Assembly: GCA_002412495.1 (NCBI GenBank) | Contig: DHVE01000068.1 | Location: 19,481 to 83,480 of the forward strand | Origin: Betaproteobacteria bacterium UBA5216 | GTDB taxonomy: Bacteria > Pseudomonadota > Gammaproteobacteria > Burkholderiales > SG8-41 | Direction: 5' to 3' | Length of the DNA stretch: 64,000 bases | In this document: piece by piece, positions 61,082 through 64,000 of the stretch | Numbering within the stretch: position 1 is the stretch's first letter | How the letters are laid out: each line of letters begins with the position of its first letter | Program-made: the position numbers and the translations under genes | The notes under the pieces: generated by a model | The model's input: the letters and a program-made list of their open reading frames with translations, nothing else | The model's database searches: none | Told to the model about the DNA's origin: nothing

Positions 61082-61412
61082 GGCGGACTCCCTTTTTGCT
61101 GAGTGGTGTGTGGTTGGTTCCCACGGAGTTTATCGCAGGGCCGGGTTCGGCGCTCTGGTGTGGCGTTGCATTCTTGACGGCGCATTCAAGGCGAAACACA
61201 CCAGCACCGTCATTCCGGCGCAGGCCGGAATCCAGCGCGTATTCTGATGCGAAACATCATGAATTTTGATCCTTCGGATACGGTTTACGTACTGGATTCC
61301 GGCCTGCGCCGGAATGACGGATGGAGGTTGTTCAGCTACAAATTCCAGACAACGTGCAACAGCACACTAGCTGGTAACATCTCCCAAAACGCAACATGGA
61401 AAGGGAAAACAA
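61082..61412. other. Gene-free divergent interval with a long inverted repeat
   Basis: 331 bases between the divergent amidohydrolase and LLM monooxygenase genes. No gene is seen. The 28-base inverted repeat at 61208-61319 fills the middle, and the promoters for both genes should lie on either side of it. Confidence 0.65.
61208..61319. repeat. 28-base perfect inverted repeat with hairpin arms
   Basis: Arms at 61208-61235 and 61292-61319 are perfect inverted copies with a 56-base spacer. Each arm has an internal hairpin (ATTCCGGC, loop GCAG, GCCGGAAT). It is of the CGTCATTCCGG type that is dispersed in many betaproteobacterial genomes and lacks the GTAG foot of the other two pairs, so it forms a different repeat class. 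Confidence 0.85.
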
Positions 61413-62438
61413 ATGCAATTCGGATTATTCGGCAGTGCCTCGGCGCGGCGCGGCAGCGGTGAATTCGACAGTTCGGAGGGCTACCACGACTGGATCGAAT
61501 ACAACATCGAGGCCGAGGCCCTGGGCTTTCGCAGCGTGTTCAGCGTCGAGCACCATTTCACCGGCTATGGTCAGGTTTCCGCCACGTTGAACCTGCTGAC
61601 CTGGCTGGGCGCGCGCACCAAAACCCTGCGGCTCGGCACCGCCGTGATGGTGCTGCCGTGGCACAACCCGGTGTTGCTGGCCGAACAGGCGGCCACGCTT
61701 GACCTGTTGTCCGGCGGCCGGCTGGATTTTGGCATTGGCACCGGTTACCGCTACAACGAATTTGTCGGCTTTGATTTGCCCATGGAGCAGGCGCGCGAAA
61801 AATTCGAGGAGTCCATCGACGTCATGTTGAAGGCATGGACATCCAACGAACCGTTCTCGCACAAGGGCAAGTACTGGACCTTCAACAACATCGTCGTCGA
61901 GCCGCAGTCGTTCCGCAGGCCGCACCCGGCCGTGTGGATGGGCGCCGGCAACGAACGCTCCATACGCGATGTCGCCCGCCGCGGCTTTAACCTGCTGCTG
62001 GGCCAATACTCCTCCCCCGATGAAGTGGGCCGCAACATTGCCATCTTCCGCAGCGCCGTCGAGGAAAAAGGCGAAAAATGGGACCCGATGCGCGTCGGTG
62101 TGACGCGCGCCTTTTTTGTCACCGAGAACGCGCGTGAAGTCGAGCAGGCGCTGGAACGGCGGCTCGCCAACCGCCTGCGACAACTGAAGCTCGCCACCAC
62201 ACCGGACGGCCGGGTGCTCGGCGGGCCGGATCGCGCGGACGGCGACCCGGTCGAGGTCAACCTCAACAGCGCGATGTACGGATCACCGGATGAAATCGCG
62301 CGCAAGCTCGAGGCGCTGCGCGACGCCGGCGCCGGTTACTTGTTGATCAATGGCGGCGGGTCGGGCGGCGGGGAGCGTGGCCGGCAAAGCTTGCGCCGCT
62401 TTGCGAAAGAGGTGATGCCGGCGTTTGCTGCGGCGTGA
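61413..62438 (+). CDS. LLM-class flavin-dependent monooxygenase (luciferase-like)
   Basis: 341 residues, ATG with AAGGGAAA upstream. The luciferase-like barrel is recognised in MQFGLFGSASARRG, FRSVFSVEHHF, LRLGTAVMVLPWHNPVLLAE, LDLLSGGRLDFGIGTGY and HPAVWMGAGNERS. It uses reduced flavin and oxygen to attack an organic substrate. A flavin reductase must come from elsewhere. The C-terminal VLGGPDRADGDPVEVNLNSAMYG belongs to the second half of the barrel. It is transcribed alone, converging with the last receptor. Confidence 0.92.
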   Translation: MQFGLFGSASARRGSGEFDSSEGYHDWIEYNIEAEALGFRSVFSVEHHFTGYGQVSATLNLLTWLGARTKTLRLGTAVMVLPWHNPVLLAEQAATLDLLSGGRLDFGIGTGYRYNEFVGFDLPMEQAREKFEESIDVMLKAWTSNEPFSHKGKYWTFNNIVVEPQSFRRPHPAVWMGAGNERSIRDVARRGFNLLLGQYSSPDEVGRNIAIFRSAVEEKGEKWDPMRVGVTRAFFVTENAREVEQALERRLANRLRQLKLATTPDGRVLGGPDRADGDPVEVNLNSAMYGSPDEIARKLEALRDAGAGYLLINGGGSGGGERGRQSLRRFAKEVMPAFAAA

Positions 62439-62465
62439 AAACCATTTGGGTTGCGAAAAAGCGTG

Positions 62466-62525
62466 CGTGATTTTCTGTCTGTGGGTGGATGTGGGACTAA
62501 TGGTGAGGATACGTTATCGTGTCTG
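62466..62525 (+). repeat. 60-base direct repeat, left copy
   Basis: Aligned without gaps to 63919-63978, it is identical at 51 of 60 positions by my count. It lies between the monooxygenase gene and the 3' end of the last receptor gene, so the two copies bracket that receptor gene. Confidence 0.8.
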
Positions 62526-62567
62526 ACCCCATGACCACCATTCCCTTGACCACTTCCCTGAAGGCAA

Positions 62568-63536
62568 TCAATCGACCTTGATCTTCGCCGCCACAGCGGT
62601 CTTGCGCCATTGCTCGTATTCGGCGCGCATGAATTTCGCGAATTGATCTGGCGTGCCGGGCTGCGGCTCGGAGCCTTCGCGCAGCAGACGATCCGCCATT
62701 TCTTTCGCGCTGACGATGCGCATGACCTCGGTGTTTATTCTGGCGATGATGTCCTTCGCCGTTGCCGCGGGCGCGAGCATGCCGTACCACGTGACGTAAC
62801 TGAAACCGGGGATGCCGGCTTCCGATACGGTGGGCACATCGGGTGCGGCCACGGAGCGCCTGGTGCTGCTCACCGCGATGGCCTTGAGTTTTTTCGCGGC
62901 GACCAATGGCAGGATCGTCGGCATGCTGTTGAACATCAGCGACACGTGCCCCGCCATGACGTCCGTCATCGCCGGCGCGGAGCCTTTGTAGGGTATGTGC
63001 GTGATATCGATGCCGGTCATGTGCTTCATGTACTCCACGCCCAGATGCTGCGGGCTGCCGGGGCCGACCGAGGCATAGTTGATCTGCCCCGGCTTTGATT
63101 TCGCCAGCGCGATCAGTTCCTTGATCGTATTGGCAGGCAGGGAAGGGTGCGCCACGAGTATCTGCGGGTTGATAACCACCAGCGAGATCGGCGCGAGATC
63201 ATTGAATACGTTATACGGCAGCTTTGCGTAAACCGCCGGCGCGATGCTCATGCTGCCGCCGGTGGCAAAGAGCAGGTTGTAGCCGTCGGGCTGCGCCCGC
63301 ACGATCATCTCCACGCCGACAATGCCGCCGGCGCCGGGACGGTTATCGATCAGCACTTGCTGACCCCATGTCTTGCCGAGCTCTTGCGCCACCATGCGCG
63401 CCACCAGATCGGTCGGCCCGCCGGGCGGAAAGTGTACGACCATGCGTATCGTCTTCGATGGATAGGTCTGCGCGAGCGCCGTTGACATTGAAATCGCGGC
63501 AAACGCCGCGCAGGTGGTTGCAATAAAATTCTTCAT
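62568..63536 (-). CDS. Bug/TctC-family periplasmic receptor between two 60-base repeats
   Basis: 322 residues from the ATG at 63536. The frame runs on to 63707 without a signal peptide, so the downstream start is chosen: MKNFIATTCAAFAAI...ALAQ then YPSKTIRMVVHFPPGGPTDL. DNRPGAGGIVG, DGYNLLFA (Asn instead of Thr), VAHPSLPAN and PYKGSAPAMTD follow. The His-Phe-Pro-Pro loop differs from the common form. Direct repeats at 62466-62525 and 63919-63978 flank it, and no enzyme is co-directional with it here. Confidence 0.93.
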   Translation of the reverse strand: MKNFIATTCAAFAAISMSTALAQTYPSKTIRMVVHFPPGGPTDLVARMVAQELGKTWGQQVLIDNRPGAGGIVGVEMIVRAQPDGYNLLFATGGSMSIAPAVYAKLPYNVFNDLAPISLVVINPQILVAHPSLPANTIKELIALAKSKPGQINYASVGPGSPQHLGVEYMKHMTGIDITHIPYKGSAPAMTDVMAGHVSLMFNSMPTILPLVAAKKLKAIAVSSTRRSVAAPDVPTVSEAGIPGFSYVTWYGMLAPAATAKDIIARINTEVMRIVSAKEMADRLLREGSEPQPGTPDQFAKFMRAEYEQWRKTAVAAKIKVD

Positions 63537-64000
63537 GGAAAGCCCCGGATGTGTGCAGCGCCGGATTATCACACACCACGCAAGCGCCGAATGCGCTGGG
63601 CGGTCAAAACGCAGTAGCATAAAATACCAATAAAAACAAATACTTATAATGCATTGGCGAAGGCTCGCAGGCATCCATCTGCAACCGCGGAAAATCGTCC
63701 GCTGCAAACCGGATAGGGCCTTCCCTTTTGCAGGGCTCGTTCGTTCTTGCCGACGCGATCAGGCGGCGAGATTTGTATCGGGCGTTTGTGCCGAATGAGA
63801 AGGTGGTGGCTTGAGAAAAGCAGTGAACCTGCCTACGGGAAATTCGAGACTCGCCTCTTCGGTTCTTGCGATCCTGCATTGCGTAAAAATGTATGAATGC
63901 AAGACGTGACCAATTCTCGTGATTTTCTGTCTGTGGATGGGAGTGGGGTTGAGGGTGAAGATGCGTTATCGTGTCTGGAGGGTGTAAGGAATTTTGTGTA
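63537..64000. other. Gene-free end of the window
   Basis: 464 bases upstream of the last receptor gene. No convincing coding frame is seen. It holds a possible promoter region for the receptor and the right copy of the 60-base repeat. A gene could start beyond the window edge. Confidence 0.55.
63919..63978 (+). repeat. 60-base direct repeat, right copy
   Basis: Partner of 62466-62525 in the same orientation. A 13-base piece of it (GATGGGAGTGGGG) recurs at 44961-44973 next to another receptor-enzyme locus, which may be a decayed third copy. Confidence 0.8.

Overview
The window is a high-GC stretch of about 64 kb. It looks like the chromosome of a betaproteobacterium, most probably of the Burkholderiales. 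The main reason is the number of Bug/TctC-type periplasmic receptors: twelve complete genes and one cut by the left edge. This family is hugely expanded in that order. Genes are tightly packed, mostly in short co-directional runs, and no rRNA, tRNA, CRISPR array, transposase or phage structural gene was seen. The assignment rests on gene content and composition only.

Layout. 1-9611: Bug receptors alternate with three MmgE/PrpD-family proteins, then a hydantoinase/dihydropyrimidinase, a small unknown protein and a CobW-type metal GTPase. 9635-17424: a lactonase-like propeller, a Bug receptor, a family-3 binding protein without signal peptide and a DUF1330 protein lie on the minus strand, divergent from an amidohydrolase, a cyclase-family hydrolase and an NAD-malic enzyme. 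17474-22049: a minus-strand cluster with a GMC flavoprotein, a Tat-exported gluconate-dehydrogenase-subunit-3 protein, an argininosuccinate-lyase-like enzyme and a DUF1080 lipoprotein, which together resemble a 3-keto-glycoside pathway. 22233-30094: a FecR-domain protein, four Bug receptors, a DapA-fold protein that has lost both catalytic residues, a fourth MmgE/PrpD protein and a cupin. 30152-33608: a PanE-like reductase, an FMN hydroxy-acid oxidase and an SMP-30 lactonase. 34173-42182: a macrodomain protein, a CoA-transferase, two unknown ORFs, a molybdopterin oxidoreductase with its cytochrome b, a glycosyltransferase, an acyl carrier protein with a ketosynthase, and a PAP2 phosphatase. 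42225-51704: Bug receptors with an FAD oxidoreductase, aldo/keto reductase, MFS transporter, CoA-transferase and a GST. 51843-64000: a secreted protein made of two copies of one unknown domain, two amidohydrolases, a pentapeptide-repeat protein, a HigBA-type toxin-antitoxin module with a clear promoter/operator, an NHL propeller, a DUF3124 protein, a luciferase-like monooxygenase and a last Bug receptor.

How the genes work together. The recurring unit is one Bug receptor next to one or two catabolic enzymes acting on carboxylic acids, lactones, amides or CoA esters. No TctA/TctB membrane subunits occur here, so these receptors must use permeases encoded elsewhere or act as ligand sensors. Apart from the HigA-like antitoxin there is no recognisable transcription regulator.

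The points most worth following are: the orphan receptor array; the DapA-like protein with both catalytic positions replaced; the putative 3-keto-glycoside locus; the MmgE/PrpD paralogue with a degenerate active site; the duplicated secreted domain; REPIN-like inverted repeats without a RAYT gene; and a fragment of the molybdopterin oxidoreductase 3' end that, with the intact gene end, brackets two unknown ORFs.
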